Origin: Larimichthys crocea
Taxonomy: Eukaryota; Chordata; Actinopteri; Sciaenidae
Reading direction: 5' to 3'
NCBI RefSeq assembly: GCF_000972845.2
Contig: NC_040011.1
Span: 27,942,379-28,006,378, forward strand
DNA length: 64,000 nt
Each line of letters starts with the position of its first letter. Position 1 is the first letter of the stretch. Below are positions 22,618 to 37,153 of the stretch, one piece after another. A program made the position numbers and the translations under genes. The notes under the pieces were generated by a model. That model worked only from the letters and a program-made list of their open reading frames with translations, ran no database searches and was not told the origin of the DNA.

Positions 22618-24696
22618 GGTCATTAGTAGTATAATGTGTTTAAATGACCCCAGACAGCCAGATAACACAAGGAATTCAACAGTATAGTATGAAAAGCATT
22701 TTGAGTGAGCAGTAATACTGCCGTAGTTTATTAGTGTTTCATTGTGGAAAGAATGATAACCAGTCTCATATTTGCTTAAATGACTCGTGTGTGTCCTACC
22801 TCAGGCTATCACCCATGTCTTTATTGTGTCGCCCCACAACTGAACCTAAGGATTAAAGAAGGGGTTTGATCACATTCCTAGCAGCATGCCGACATGGGGC
22901 CCGAAACCTGTAACGACCTGCATGTACTGTCTTCTCAGAGCCAAATGTGAGCTGTAAATCCTATTGGCAAGTCACACTGCGGCGGGTGCCTTGTATTTCT
23001 TGCTTGCTGCACCCTTGAGAGACTTCATAATGCAAAGGGCGGATGAGAAACCCTATAGACTCAATAACTGGGACCTATATCATTTTTACACTATAGTCCC
23101 TAAGTCCTATCACTCAACACTATTCATGTTTGGTAAGAAAGGCATCAATGGGCGGACGAAAATCAAACGACAATAGACAATAATCCATTATATTATATTA
23201 CAGCAGCGGATTTGGCAGACAGGCAGTGGTCTATTGTTGATCTCTGCCCTTTCATTTGTGCTTTTAGTCATTTTTTAAAAACGTGTCCGATCAGCGACAG
23301 GCCTCGGTGTGAGCACCCCCCCCCACCCTTGCGCTTTGCTTTGCTACGTGTACACAATCTGCTCTCTTTTCCTCCGGCGATTAATCTAAATAAATCCCTG
23401 CAAATCCCTCTCCTCTCCCTCCCTTTCTGTGTTTCTGCATGTGTCCATTAAAATCACAACATAAGGGAAAACGGACTCAGTCAACATGTCTTTTTTTTTT
23501 TGGTCGGATCCCTCGCTGCACATCAACACTCTAATGTCTAACCTCACATGACACCCTGATTCCATCCCCAGCTCCCCCTTGCACGGTTAACACCCTACAT
23601 TGTTATGGCCTCAGTGAAACAATGGAGGTGGGACAGAGGGCGGAAGGATGTGGCTGAATGCCTCAGCATAAACCCATGGAAAAAAGCCTGCAGTCACACT
23701 TTCCGCCTGTGTTCTTTGAAAAGAAACAACCAGGAGTCACCCATGATGTGAATGTACTGTACATCCTTCTGTGTGGTGAACTCCAAAATTGATGTGAGGC
23801 CTATTTATTGTATGTGTCATGTTTTTACAAAGGGTTTGGAGACAGCAAAGATATGTGTATATGCCGTGTGTTCATCCAATGAACAGAAATCCCCAGAGGA
23901 AGTGTCTTCATACGGGCCTTTCCTACCCATTTCCTTTGTAAAATTGTGCACATCCGTGTTGTTTTTGTTTCATAGCATGATAAGGGGTGGAAATATGTTT
24001 TTGAATCCAAATGGGGGCGCACAAGTTCCACACGGAGAGAGCACATGGAGCAGATCAGCCTCTCATCTTGTTGTTTTTCACAGCTGAAGATGGTCAGAGT
24101 CGGTTCAGCTGGATACCTGAGATGATTGATTAGATTGAGCCATTAACGACCATACCGTAATTATGGTATGCGCGGTAAGACCTACTGGAAACCACAGAGG
24201 AAACCACAAACATTTTTGATCACTATCTCACCAACGTGTCAATTAGCAGCCATCATAAAAACTGAAACTTCCGGGAAGAGTCTACAAAATAAAACCAACA
24301 GTGTTGGCGAGCTCGAGTAACGCACTAAAATAAAAGCAAACACTGCGATTTGTAAGAAAATTATTTTGCAGCTACCAAAACATGTGTGTTGTGAGTATAT
24401 GTATTTGTAACACCTCCTCACTTGTTTTAAATAAAAAAAAACCCTCACAACTCGATGCTTTTATTTTGAAAATTGCTCAGCCTGTTTCCTGGTAGTGCGT
24501 CAGCTTGACGCGCTGCTCAGCGGAGTCACAGCCGTGAAAGTGGCGGAGGCGGACATTGTTGTGGTAACAGTCCGGCCCCAGAGGATGAGCAGAGATGATG
24601 CATTTATTTTGAACGGATAAAGGGCGAGGTAGTGATTTATTTTGTTTGTTTGTTTTCTTTCTTTTTTTTTTTAGGCCGACTAAATAATGAATCGTT
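22618..24696. other. intergenic, fibp to ccdc85b
   Basis: No gene seen. Mostly single-copy sequence without simple repeats. It includes a palindrome at 24151-24170 (CATACC-GTAATTAT-GGTATG) with a homeodomain-type TAATTA core. It could hold ccdc85b control elements but nothing in the sequence proves that. Confidence 0.4.
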
Positions 24697-24704
24697 TATA
24701 AAAG
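24697..24704 (+). promoter_or_regulatory. ccdc85b: TATA box candidate for ccdc85b
   Basis: TATAAAAG, followed by GC-rich sequence with AGCCAGCCAGCC repeats. It would put a transcription start near 24.73 kb and a 5' leader of about 600 bases before the ATG at 25330. Confidence 0.4.
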
Positions 24705-25329
24705 AAAGAGGAGCTGCTGCTGCACCGCACGGACTCATCCTCCAATCAGCCAGCCAGCCAGCCGGGGAACGGGGGAGTTCATTCAGCCGAGGCGAGCGCA
24801 GCACAGCCTGATGAGACGATGCCAGCGACGTAAAAAAAAATCACAACATCTGCAGGGTGTGCATCCGAGGCTGCTGGATTAAGCCTCTGGGCCTTTGTGC
24901 ACACAGTAGAGAAAAGCCCACTCGGGCGCCTGTTGCCTTCAAAATACTGCGAGAGGAGGTAAAATAAGGACAGTTGTATTCTTGGAGGCCTTTCGGAAAA
25001 TCCAGCCTGCTGTTTGGAGGATGTCAGATTGACATTAACGAGGGCTTGCTGTGCGTTTTCATACACGACCTCATCAAGGCTTTATCCACGGTGAACCATC
25101 ACTGGGTTCAGCTCTGAAGTCACAGCGCCTTGAAGAAAAGCCATTCAAATAAAAATATCACATGTTTCTGCCATGATTTGGCCTCCGGTGCTTTATTGCA
25201 CACATGACATCTGGAACACACTGGACGCAGATGAAGATGTGATGTGTTGAGCACTGAATAGCTACATCTCAGCGCTTTTAATAGATTCTCAGGTATCCTC
25301 CAGTTTTTTATTAATAAGAAGAAAAAAAA

Positions 25330-25932
25330 ATGGGAAGCGAAGGTGAGATAATCAACAGAGAACTGTCAAAGATGTCTGACGAGGACTTGCTGGCGTGCTC
25401 CAAAGAGGAGCTGGTGAGCCGGCTGCGTAAAGAGGAGTCGGATAAAATAGCAGCTCTCATCCAGAGAGGACGGCTGATAAAAGAGGTAAATAAACAGCTG
25501 CAGGGACACCTCCTTGAAATCAGGGAACTGAAAGTCATCAATCAGCGCCTGCAGGAGGAAAACGTGGAGCTGCGAGATCTGTGCTGCTTCCTGGACGATG
25601 ACCGGCTCAAAGTGAAGAAGCTGGCCAGAGAATGGCAGCTGTTCGGGCATCACGCAGCCAAAGTGATGCGGGAGGACCTGGGCGGTTACTTGAAAAAGCT
25701 CGCAGACCTGGAGCGTATGCAGGACGGGCTAGTCAAGGAGAATTTGGACCTGAAGGAGCTGTGTCTGGTCCTGGAGGAGGAGTGTGTCAGCAGGAGTGAC
25801 TCCAGCCCAGGAGGATCCACTGAGCTCAACCTGCCTTGCATGGTAGCCCGGGATCTCGGGGATGGAAGCTCAAGCACAGGGAGTGTGGGAAGCCCAGACC
25901 AGCTTCACCTGGTGTGCTCACCTGATGACTGA
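25330..25932 (+). CDS. ccdc85b: coiled-coil domain-containing protein 85B (DIPA)
   Basis: Single-exon gene, 200 aa, complete from ATG to TGA; human CCDC85B is 202 aa and also has one exon. The family acts as a transcriptional co-repressor (C/EBP, TCF4 and hepatitis delta antigen partners) and at adherens junctions through catenin binding. Residues about 15-155 are a predicted coiled coil split in two: a first helix with SRLRKEESDKIAALIQRGRL and IRELKVINQRLQEENVELRD, and a second with LADLERMQDGLVKENLDLKE. CCFLDDDRLK and AREWQLFGHHAAKVMREDLG between them are family hallmarks. The tail is Ser/Gly-rich. The ATG follows an A-run, a moderate start context. It stands divergently from fibp and tail to tail with fosl1, as in mammals. 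Confidence 0.96.
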   Translation: MGSEGEIINRELSKMSDEDLLACSKEELVSRLRKEESDKIAALIQRGRLIKEVNKQLQGHLLEIRELKVINQRLQEENVELRDLCCFLDDDRLKVKKLAREWQLFGHHAAKVMREDLGGYLKKLADLERMQDGLVKENLDLKELCLVLEEECVSRSDSSPGGSTELNLPCMVARDLGDGSSSTGSVGSPDQLHLVCSPDD

Positions 25933-28900
25933 TGGCAGGTTTATGTCAGCAGTCAGGGCTTCATATGAGGAACCTGTAGAGTAAGAGTGGTGTGATTTGG
26001 CAGACTGGAGGCTTTGCCAGGCATTACAAATTAAATTGGTGCAAAAGCATTAAGGCCTTCTGAATGCTGCAAATATTTGTGTGCCACTACATTTTGACTT
26101 CTACCACTAGAGACATTTTCAGGACTTTACAAAGACATTTAATAGATGTTTGCCAGATGATAATGTATCTAAATTTTACAGTGTTTTTTTCTAATGACTC
26201 TTCTGTTTTGGGGGGAAATACTCCTTTTTTCAGTGGTCTGTTGATGAAAAAAAAAAAAATGGGACCAAAAAAGTAGGTCACATATATAAATTTATCTCAT
26301 GCACTGGACTAGCCTACACTGGTTGAAGCCTTTTTTCTATTGCACTGGACAGCGTTATCATGGATCTTTAAATCACAGATCTAAAGATTCATTTCAATCC
26401 AGTTTTGAGCCATATTTAGTCCACTGAAATCAAATAGCACTGAAATAGATGCGTTGTGATAAAAGAAAAAAAAATATGAACCTATTTGATATTTGCTTTT
26501 TTGCTAGATGCCCAATAATGTGTAATATTTTATGCACTCTCTTCCTCAGGACAGGATTGGAGTGCCATATGTGCATGATGATTGTCACAATTTGTACAGG
26601 CCTGTTAACCCACTCTGATGTAAAGGCCCTTCAGGTTTACCGTGGGTGGGGCTGCTGTGCATAACGTACATGTGCTCGAGCCAGGGCAGAGCCAGCACAC
26701 CTTGTTAAGGTTTTTGGATCAGACATGAAAGATGTCCTTGGACCTCACTCAGAGCTGAACTGAACAACACTTTTTTTTAAAAATCCAACTGGAAACTCTT
26801 TGTATCAAACTGGAAGGTCTACAAGTTTGAATGATTTCTATTCTATTCTATTCAAGCTGTTCAAATTCACTTGTATTCCTTTTTTTTTATTACATTGTTG
26901 TTGTTGATGTTCAATTAGCATATCACAGAGTTTGTTTAGGTTGGCGATGGTCAGCTTCGTCTTCTGTAACTCATGCTTTGTATTTACCCTGTAACATTAG
27001 GGATACTCTTAACTTTGACCCTTCTTTATCTTGATTTATCTGTATTAACTAGCGTTACTAACCGATTTCAGTTTAAATCATAGATAATGCACATGATTAG
27101 AAAAGATTTATTTTGTCGTTAGCTGTTTATTGGTTGGCTATGCTCGTAGTGCATTGAAGAGCTTTAAATACAGTGGGTATGACACTTTGTGCTGGTCTGA
27201 CCTGTTTTTTGTGTGTGTGTGTGTGTGTGTGTGTTTGACTTTGCAGAAACAAGCTTTACATTTTCACGACACAGAATGAAGGATTGATTTCTGTACTTGT
27301 TTTGACCTTCGTGTCTAAACCAACTGAGCTTGATTGATGTTCCCTTCTTGTCATACAGACTGACTTTATGGATGTTCATCAGTTTTATTTTTGGATCCCT
27401 ATTTGCACAGTCTGGAGAGCTGAAGAGGGCAGTAATGCTTTTACCCACTTAGTGATTCACAGACGTCCTTTGACAGCAGCATACACACAGTTTTATTTTT
27501 TTCCCTCCCTCATGCTCTCAATCTGACTCTCGTTCCATCTCTGCTTCTCTCTCTAACCCCATTTTAGCTGAGCAGTCCAATGCTCTCTGAGCCATGTATG
27601 TATTTAGCAAGAGATTCGCTTCATTTTGGGGAAATGGAGTAACTGAGCACATAGTGTTCACAGCTGAGGGGCAAAGAGCAGTCATTAGTTTCTCAGTACA
27701 TATTGCAGCCATCAAGCCCTTTTAATCAGTGTCAGGAGAAAGGCTACAGCTTGAGATTATGTTCTCGATCTATCGTTTAATCTATGAAAAAAATAATAAA
27801 AATAATAATAAAAAAAATATGCCCACTGTAAACCTGAATGCTCAAATTAATTAATTGGAATAAGTAATGAAAACTTAATTATAATAACTCAAACATTTTA
27901 AGTGCCAGTAACTTTTTTCTTGTTTTGAGTTTGCTGAACTAAAATATTTTGATTAATATGAACTATTTTACATATTATGTAACGAAGTCTTGCTTAAAAC
28001 ACTTTAGTTTCAACATAATTTCCTTTGACATAAAGAATCAATAGCATGTTTTAAAGAAGATACTGTTAAAAACTATTGAATCAATATATGTTGCTAAATT
28101 TTCATGAATTACGCAAATTCAATATACTACATTTATGAGTAGTTTGATGATGATTTCCCAGAGTCAAATGTTATGTCTTTAAATTGCTTGCTTTTTTCTG
28201 TCTAACAGTCAGAAATGCAAAGATATTCAGTTACAATGATAAAATTTGAGAAGTTACATACAAAATAGTTGCAGATTAATCTTCTATCAATCATCTTAAT
28301 CAAATATTCGAGTACTCCAGGTTGCTACAGGTTTTTCTGGTGTCTCAGTGTTCACTAAAATGTTTTTTGTACACTTTTCACAAGTAATAATAATAATAAC
28401 AACACACAGTGTCAACACAGTTATGAACTGCTGTTCTTTATTGTCTGTAAAGTAGTACAGCTTTGACAAAAGATAAAAGTAAGGCACTGCCCACCAACAG
28501 TTCATTTGTCAGAGAAAACATTACCAAAAATATATTACACTCTCAAAAATAAATATGTGATTATATAATCTATATTAACTCCTACGGCCCAGCCTTAGTG
28601 GTCAATAATTTGCATAGACAATGTCAGGATTTCTTTTAAAAGATTCATACAAAAATAAGGACCCTTTATTTGTAAGTACTATTTAGTGAGGACATTTATA
28701 AAGTGTTGTATTAAAATGTTACAAGGTTGTATTACAATGTAACAATGTAACAAGTCATTAAATGCAACATTATATATTATAATTACAACATATAACATTA
28801 TTAATATATTATAACTATCACTTTTAATATATTATGTATCATATATACTTATCACATAGAAAGCTTGTCTAACTCTTAGGAGAATATATTCTGCATGCAA

Positions 28901-29225
28901 TGCTTTCATAATAAACCTCAAACTTATTCTATATTTATTCAACCTGATAGCTTTTAAAAAGACTATATAAAGAAATATAAAGACTTTATATCAAAACTAA
29001 AGAGTGTAACATTCATATCCTGATAATGCCACTAATTTTCATGTCTAAGTACAAATCAACTTTCTAAATAGATGAAATAAAGCAGATGCACGCAGCTCAT
29101 TTTGAAATGCTTATCACAATTATCACTGTAACGTTTCCCAGAGATCCTTTTTGGTCACAAACACAAACATTATGACTTCAATTCAAACGAATATTAGAGT
29201 ATTGCCAGGATGATAGAGCTGCCGA
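25933..29225. other. ccdc85b/fosl1 tail-to-tail interval
   Basis: Two 3' ends face each other here. AT-rich, no additional gene seen; contains a GT microsatellite at 27210-27235 and AATAAA-rich DNA at 27790-27815 that could end a long ccdc85b 3' UTR. Confidence 0.45.
27210..27235. repeat. GT microsatellite
   Basis: Perfect GT run of about 12 units. Confidence 0.95.
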
Positions 29226-31830
<2,605 letters not shown>

Positions 31831-32184
31831 CCTCTCTTATTAAAACACTCTAGAAAACTGGATCCAGCTGTGTCTATAACAGCCTCAAAATGACTTTCGG
31901 GTTGAGTCTTAATTCAAACCTGAGGCAAGCCCACTGTATTGCGGTAAATCGGTAGAGTCCAAACGGGTATGTTTTCAAGGGGTGAACAAGGAAGCGAATG
32001 TGTCCTCGTTCTTTCAAAAATCGCCCTAAAACTTCCAAAAACGTCTTTCAGTACTTCCTCTCGTCCTTAGTCACACATCCAGAAGCCAAAGTCTGGGAAT
32101 GATTGTGAGGTTGTAAACTCTTTAAGCGGCACTATAGGTTCACCACGCCCCTCCGCAGTTACGGGAAATACTGTTGTCTGGAAT

Positions 32185-32220
32185 CAAACCACGTGCCGTG
32201 ATGTCACTGCCCATATATGG
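32185..32220. promoter_or_regulatory. fosl1: fosl1 promoter: E-box, CRE/AP-1-like site and CArG box
   Basis: CCATATATGG at 32211-32220 is a perfect serum response element (CC(A/T)6GG). A TGACATCA (minus strand, 32199-32206) and a CACGTG E-box at 32190-32195 lie next to it. They are about 360-390 bases above the fosl1 ATG. Serum response elements drive immediate-early FOS-family genes. Confidence 0.75.
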
Positions 32221-32839
32221 TGAGAGTTTCCTCTTGAGAGTAACACGCGGGATTCCTCAGACAGAAGGAGGCTCGAGCTCTCCGGTCGGATCGTGCTGTT
32301 TACCAGCTCCGCGTGATGCAGTGGATAAAACACTACTACAGTTTCCTACTTCAGTGGAAGTACTGTCATTCATATACTGATCTACTTACGTTGATGTTAC
32401 GTGATGTTACGTTTGTGGAGTAGAAAAGTACCTGGGCGAAGTAAATAAAAAACATATATATATATACAGTATAAATTATATTGGTTATATAAATTGAACT
32501 GATATTTTAATATTTGGTGTACTTTTAAGAGATAGGTACAATATTGGACTAGTTTTAAAAAGTTAAAAATTAAAGACATTTTATAATAAAGGCAGATGTA
32601 AATATAGACATAGTTTTTCATTTACAACATCTGTAAAGACTCAACAACATTTGTATTTAGTCATATATGTAACTTGACTAAACGTTATAAATCGTATATT
32701 TAAAAAAATACTGTCTCAACATACACACTATAACACATCACAGAGAAGTTAAATTATGATATTAAATAATATTTTAATATTAACTAAATATACATTTATT
32801 ATGTTAGGCAACTTATTTTTGTTTTTTTGTCTTGAAACC

Positions 32840-32950
32840 TTTAAAGGTTCAGTGTGTAATATTTATGGTGCTCTATTTACAGAATATACTATTTATAACT
32901 ATGTTTTTTTTTAGTGTATAATTACCTGAAGGAGTTTAATGAAATTAAGT
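32840..32950 (+). mobile_element. partial copy of TIR element
   Basis: Starts TTTAAAGGTTCAGTGTGTAA and continues with the GTGTATAATTACCTGAA block that is also found in the element at 33020-33396. It is truncated. Confidence 0.6.
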
Positions 32951-33019
32951 TATCTTTGCTCATTTACTAAAGATATATTTATTATCTTAAGTCAACATTT
33001 TTTATAGTTGTCTTAAAAC

Positions 33020-33396
33020 TATTGAAGGTCCAGTTATTTAGGAGGCTGTATATACAGGATATAATGTTCATAACTATGTTATTATTAGTGTACAATTACC
33101 TGAAGAAAATATTTTTTTGAAGTTTTTGTTACCTTAAAATGAGACTAGTATCTACAGACACCGCAGGTCTTCTTCCACGGAGTCCGCCATGTTTCCACAG
33201 TACAGTAACCCAGGATGGACAAACTACTCTACAAACTACTACACTGGCTCGATATATTCACATTGTCCCTATATTTTATGTCAGCCATAGTTTTTAGGCA
33301 TTCTTCATGCCTAAAAGGAGACGATGAGGTGACAGGGTTTCGACCAGCAACTATACCACTAGATGCCTCTGAATCCTACATACCGGACCTTAAAAA
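33020..33396 (+). mobile_element. non-autonomous DNA element with terminal inverted repeats
   Basis: Left end ATTGAAGGTCCAGT and right end ACATACCGGACCTTAAA are imperfect inverted repeats. The interior has GTGTACAATTACCTGAAG and the block CTTCCACGGAGTCCGCCATG, which I recognise from a dispersed repeat of percomorph fish. No transposase frame. Superfamily not assigned. Confidence 0.65.
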
Positions 33397-35673
33397 CATT
33401 TGTACTACCTAAATAAATATTTTAATATTAAGATTTAACTAAAGAGTAAATTGCACCATGAATCATAAAACTGTCATGTCTAATAATAGTAAATACTCTT
33501 ATAATGTGAAAAACAGCAGAAAGCCCCAAAAGTGCTACTCTTACAACTTATGAATGAATTTTAAGGGTTGAATATATAGAATAGGATGGGCTATAAAATA
33601 CATTATAAAGTGCGCATGTGCCCAATTGTGCTGAGGTTTCTGGCAGTCACTCTCACTTTACAAACCACATCAATGTGTGCACATGCCTGTGGAGATGAGT
33701 CAGTCGATTGCCTGAAAGCTGCTCAATTATTTCAGCATCCGTTTCAACGACTGTTTTTCACTTGCGCGAGCACAATATATTACCTAGTACAGATTCAAAA
33801 AACGCATGCTGTAGAGTTGGTACGATTAGTCTGACACAACAGCTGCTGACCTTGCAATCCCCAAGGACAGAGTTCCCGGCAAGGCCTGATTTCTCCTGTC
33901 TGCTGACTGTCAAACCAATGTCTCACATTACTGCTAATTCTTCTCTCAGGAATAAGGATTGTCAATTTTTAAGGAATCACTAAAGTTAATTGGAAAGACA
34001 AAAATGTGCAGACAATGAACTGTTGGCTTGCGACTTCATAATTTATGAAGGAGAGCAGACATGGCATTCAGACAAACTGAAACTGCCTGGAGCATGACAT
34101 TTAAGGCCTTTACCTGATGCTCACCTGCTTATTTTACTGCTGAGTCTCACATTTCACATTTCAACAATATTACATTGTGTCATAATGAGGGCACACATAC
34201 ACACATTTTTTTCCAATGCAGATGATGATATCAGATGAAGGAAATATAGGGTAAAGGTGAGCGTCAGATGACTAAAGCTTCAGGAATGCAGTGATGACAC
34301 ACTTTCTATGTCTCTAATTGGGATATGTTACAACATCTTTTTTGTCTTGATTACACCTTCACTGATCCACTGGATGTTTCTTTCATTTTATATTTGAACA
34401 GGAAAGTGTGATCAACAGATATACCCACAAAAATACATGTATTTTTATATATCTGTATATAATGTGTGAGTGAGTTGTTAGTTTCTGTTACTCTACACTT
34501 CACTTTGTTGAGTGTGGTTTAACGGATAAAGGAAGTTTAGATTCCTTTGTCATTTATCATCCAAATCTCTACATGTATAACTCATCCACACCGTCCCACC
34601 CACCCACCCACACAGTCAACCAGCCCACACACACATGCTTTACAGGGCATAACACCAACCTCATGTAACACAGAAATCTATTTGGTTTTAGTGAATGTTG
34701 TAATTCATGCCATGTCAAATCATGCTTAAGTACCATGAGCATACAAAGATTATCTTATCGTGTGATTGTACAGGGCAGCTTTTGAACAACCAGGAAAGTT
34801 CTGATTGTTCAGGTCATGGTTTGTTAAGGTACTACTGACAGAGTGTTTGTATGTCACATTTACTGGCAACAATATTAACTAATTATGACTTAAATTAACT
34901 AATATTTGAATAATTTAACCCAGATACTGTGCGGGAAAATGTCTTTTTAATTATAGATCTATTAGCCATAAATAATAGAAGTAAAAGTAGGCTACTCTGT
35001 AAAAGTAGTCTGAAAGACTTTTTATTACAGTGGAGGTGGTAAAAGTACACATCCATAAAAGTAGCAATACACATGTACATTAATAGAGTAGAAGACCTGA
35101 ATTCAAATATCAAATTTTTGTGTGTAAAGGCAATTCTGAAATTTCTTTCAAAACACAATAAATATGTTGGAAAATAGTTGCTGAAAACATGTGTAAAGAC
35201 TTTGAATGATATATTACTGAAATGTGGAGTCAGAGGTTAAAAAAGTTTTTCACCAGTTTTCAGTCCATGGTCCTAAAAGGTGGCTTGATGATGCGTTAAG
35301 GCCACCCTGAGCATACATCTCATCTACCTAACTCACAACAGTATAAAAGCCTACAGCATGTTAGCATCTGTGCTTTTACGTATGCTAGTTATTATTCTTG
35401 TTTACACTCAGTTTCTAGCTAGCTCTGCCTTTGAAGTACTGCAAACGCATCTTCCCTGGATGAACAGCTTGATTTAAACTTCCTGAACATGAACAGATGA
35501 AGAAGTTATGTGTGTAACACAGCACCTCCCTGGGCTAGTGGTTACCACATGTGATGAATACAACAAAAAGTACAACATTTCCCTAAAATATAGTGAAGTA
35601 ACATGAAAATACTCAGTATTTAAAATACAAGTCTGGTTGTAGATACAGGTCTCTGGCCTGTAAAGGTGCTCGC

Positions 35674-35712
35674 TATGTATGTATGTATGTATGTATGTAT
35701 GTATGTATGTGT
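35674..35712. repeat. (TATG)n microsatellite
   Basis: About nine TATG units. Confidence 0.95.
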
Positions 35713-35744
35713 GTACGTGTGTATGTTTGAGGCTTTGTACAGAC

Positions 35745-35792
35745 TGTGGCAACAAATTTCCTTGTAAGGACAATAAAGTATCTATCTATGTA
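35745..35792 (+). mobile_element. LINE 3' tail
   Basis: GGCAACAAATTTCCTTGTAA then GGACAATAAAGTATCTATCT, the characteristic end of fish L2/CR1-like LINEs. No coding part remains beside it. Confidence 0.75.
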
Positions 35793-36299
35793 TTAACCTG
35801 TAATGAGCAGCAATGCTACAATACATCAGCCTAAGTGAAATGTCAGAGTAAATATAATAATATCAACAACAACAATAATAAAAGTAAATAAAACATAAAA
35901 AAATGACAGATCCAATGCAACAGAAACAGGCAGTGCAATGAAAAGAAAAATTAAAACCAGCTTTTCATTGATAGTCTAGAAAAATAGAAGACAAAATGTA
36001 AACAGTGACATTAAAAATGTAGGTCTGGTTAAAGTAAAGTAAATGGATAAAAAGATGCTAAAAGAAATGACATAACCCCCACCTTTCTCCTTACAGTGTA
36101 CCTGCACATTTTAAAGTAAATATATTAGCTAAAGGTAGGGAAGCTGTGTCTTACATGTTATTATATTTCTGGTGTTGCTTCAGTGTTATGTTCAGCCTGT
36201 TTCCCCCTCAAACATGGATGGGAAGTAAAGTGGAAACACATGTACACAGGTACCAGCAGAGCCTCTTAGTTAGCTGCTGTGAGTTGGTACAGCAGTGAG

Positions 36300-36427
36300 T
36301 GTGTGGGGCTGTGTCTGGTCCCCGCGCCGCGCGCTGCCACGCAGGCAGCCTGAGGTCAGCCTCGCGCTGATGGGAGGGACCATCAGTCCGATAGCCACGT
36401 AGCGAGCTAACACCGTTAGCTGTGCAG
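36300..36427 (+). other. yif1a: probable non-coding exon 1 of yif1a (5' end approximate)
   Basis: A perfect donor GTGCAG|GTAAGT at 36427/36428 follows a CpG-rich stretch, and a matching acceptor (TATTTTCAG) lies 22 bases before the yif1a ATG. The transcription start is not defined. Confidence 0.5.
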
Positions 36428-36822
36428 GTAAGTGCTCCTGTGCTCGTTTCATTCACTTCATTATCATAACGTTATCCTTCAGACTAGTTGTGCGGACATT
36501 TAAAACGCTAGTTATGAATGTAATGTTGTCACCTGCGCGGCTGTAGCGAGCATAAGTTCAAAATATGATGTTATTAGGTTAGCTCGTCTGGCTAGGTGGC
36601 TAGCACAGTTCAAGTAAGTTTACACGGAGGCGAGCTAGCGAGCGTTAGCATGTAACTAACCAGTTTCTTCCTGACGAAGTAACGCACTGCTGTGGCGTAA
36701 CACAGTCACAGTGCTCGGGTTAAGTTGCTCATTAGTCGCACTCATCGTTACATTTAGGATAAAATGTGAGTTAGCTAACGTGTCACTGTTTGTATTTTCA
36801 GCTAACGTCAGCGAGCGTCACC

Positions 36823-37122
36823 ATGGACTTGCCACATCACGGATACCGAGCAAGTAAGTGGAAATGTGAATCATCACCACCACCACCACCATCGGTTGTG
36901 CAAAATGTTTGCAAAATATCCGTCCAAAGCGGCTACTTCCTATTTTCTATAAGACACAGAGGGGTCAACGTGTCTGTCACATGACTCTAATGATACACCT
37001 GAGTTATAATGAACACCTTGATGGATGTACAAGAGGTGAACAAAAAAAATAGAAACACTAACACAAGCTCCAGAATGGCAATGAAGTCGAATCGCCTCTA
37101 CAACACCATGAATATACCCTTT

Positions 37123-37153
<31 letters not shown>

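Larger units (their letters stand above)
33397..36290. other. intergenic, fosl1 to yif1a
   Basis: No gene seen. AT-rich with a CCCAC-rich patch near 34588-34630, a GTAT microsatellite and a LINE tail (listed separately). Confidence 0.5.
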
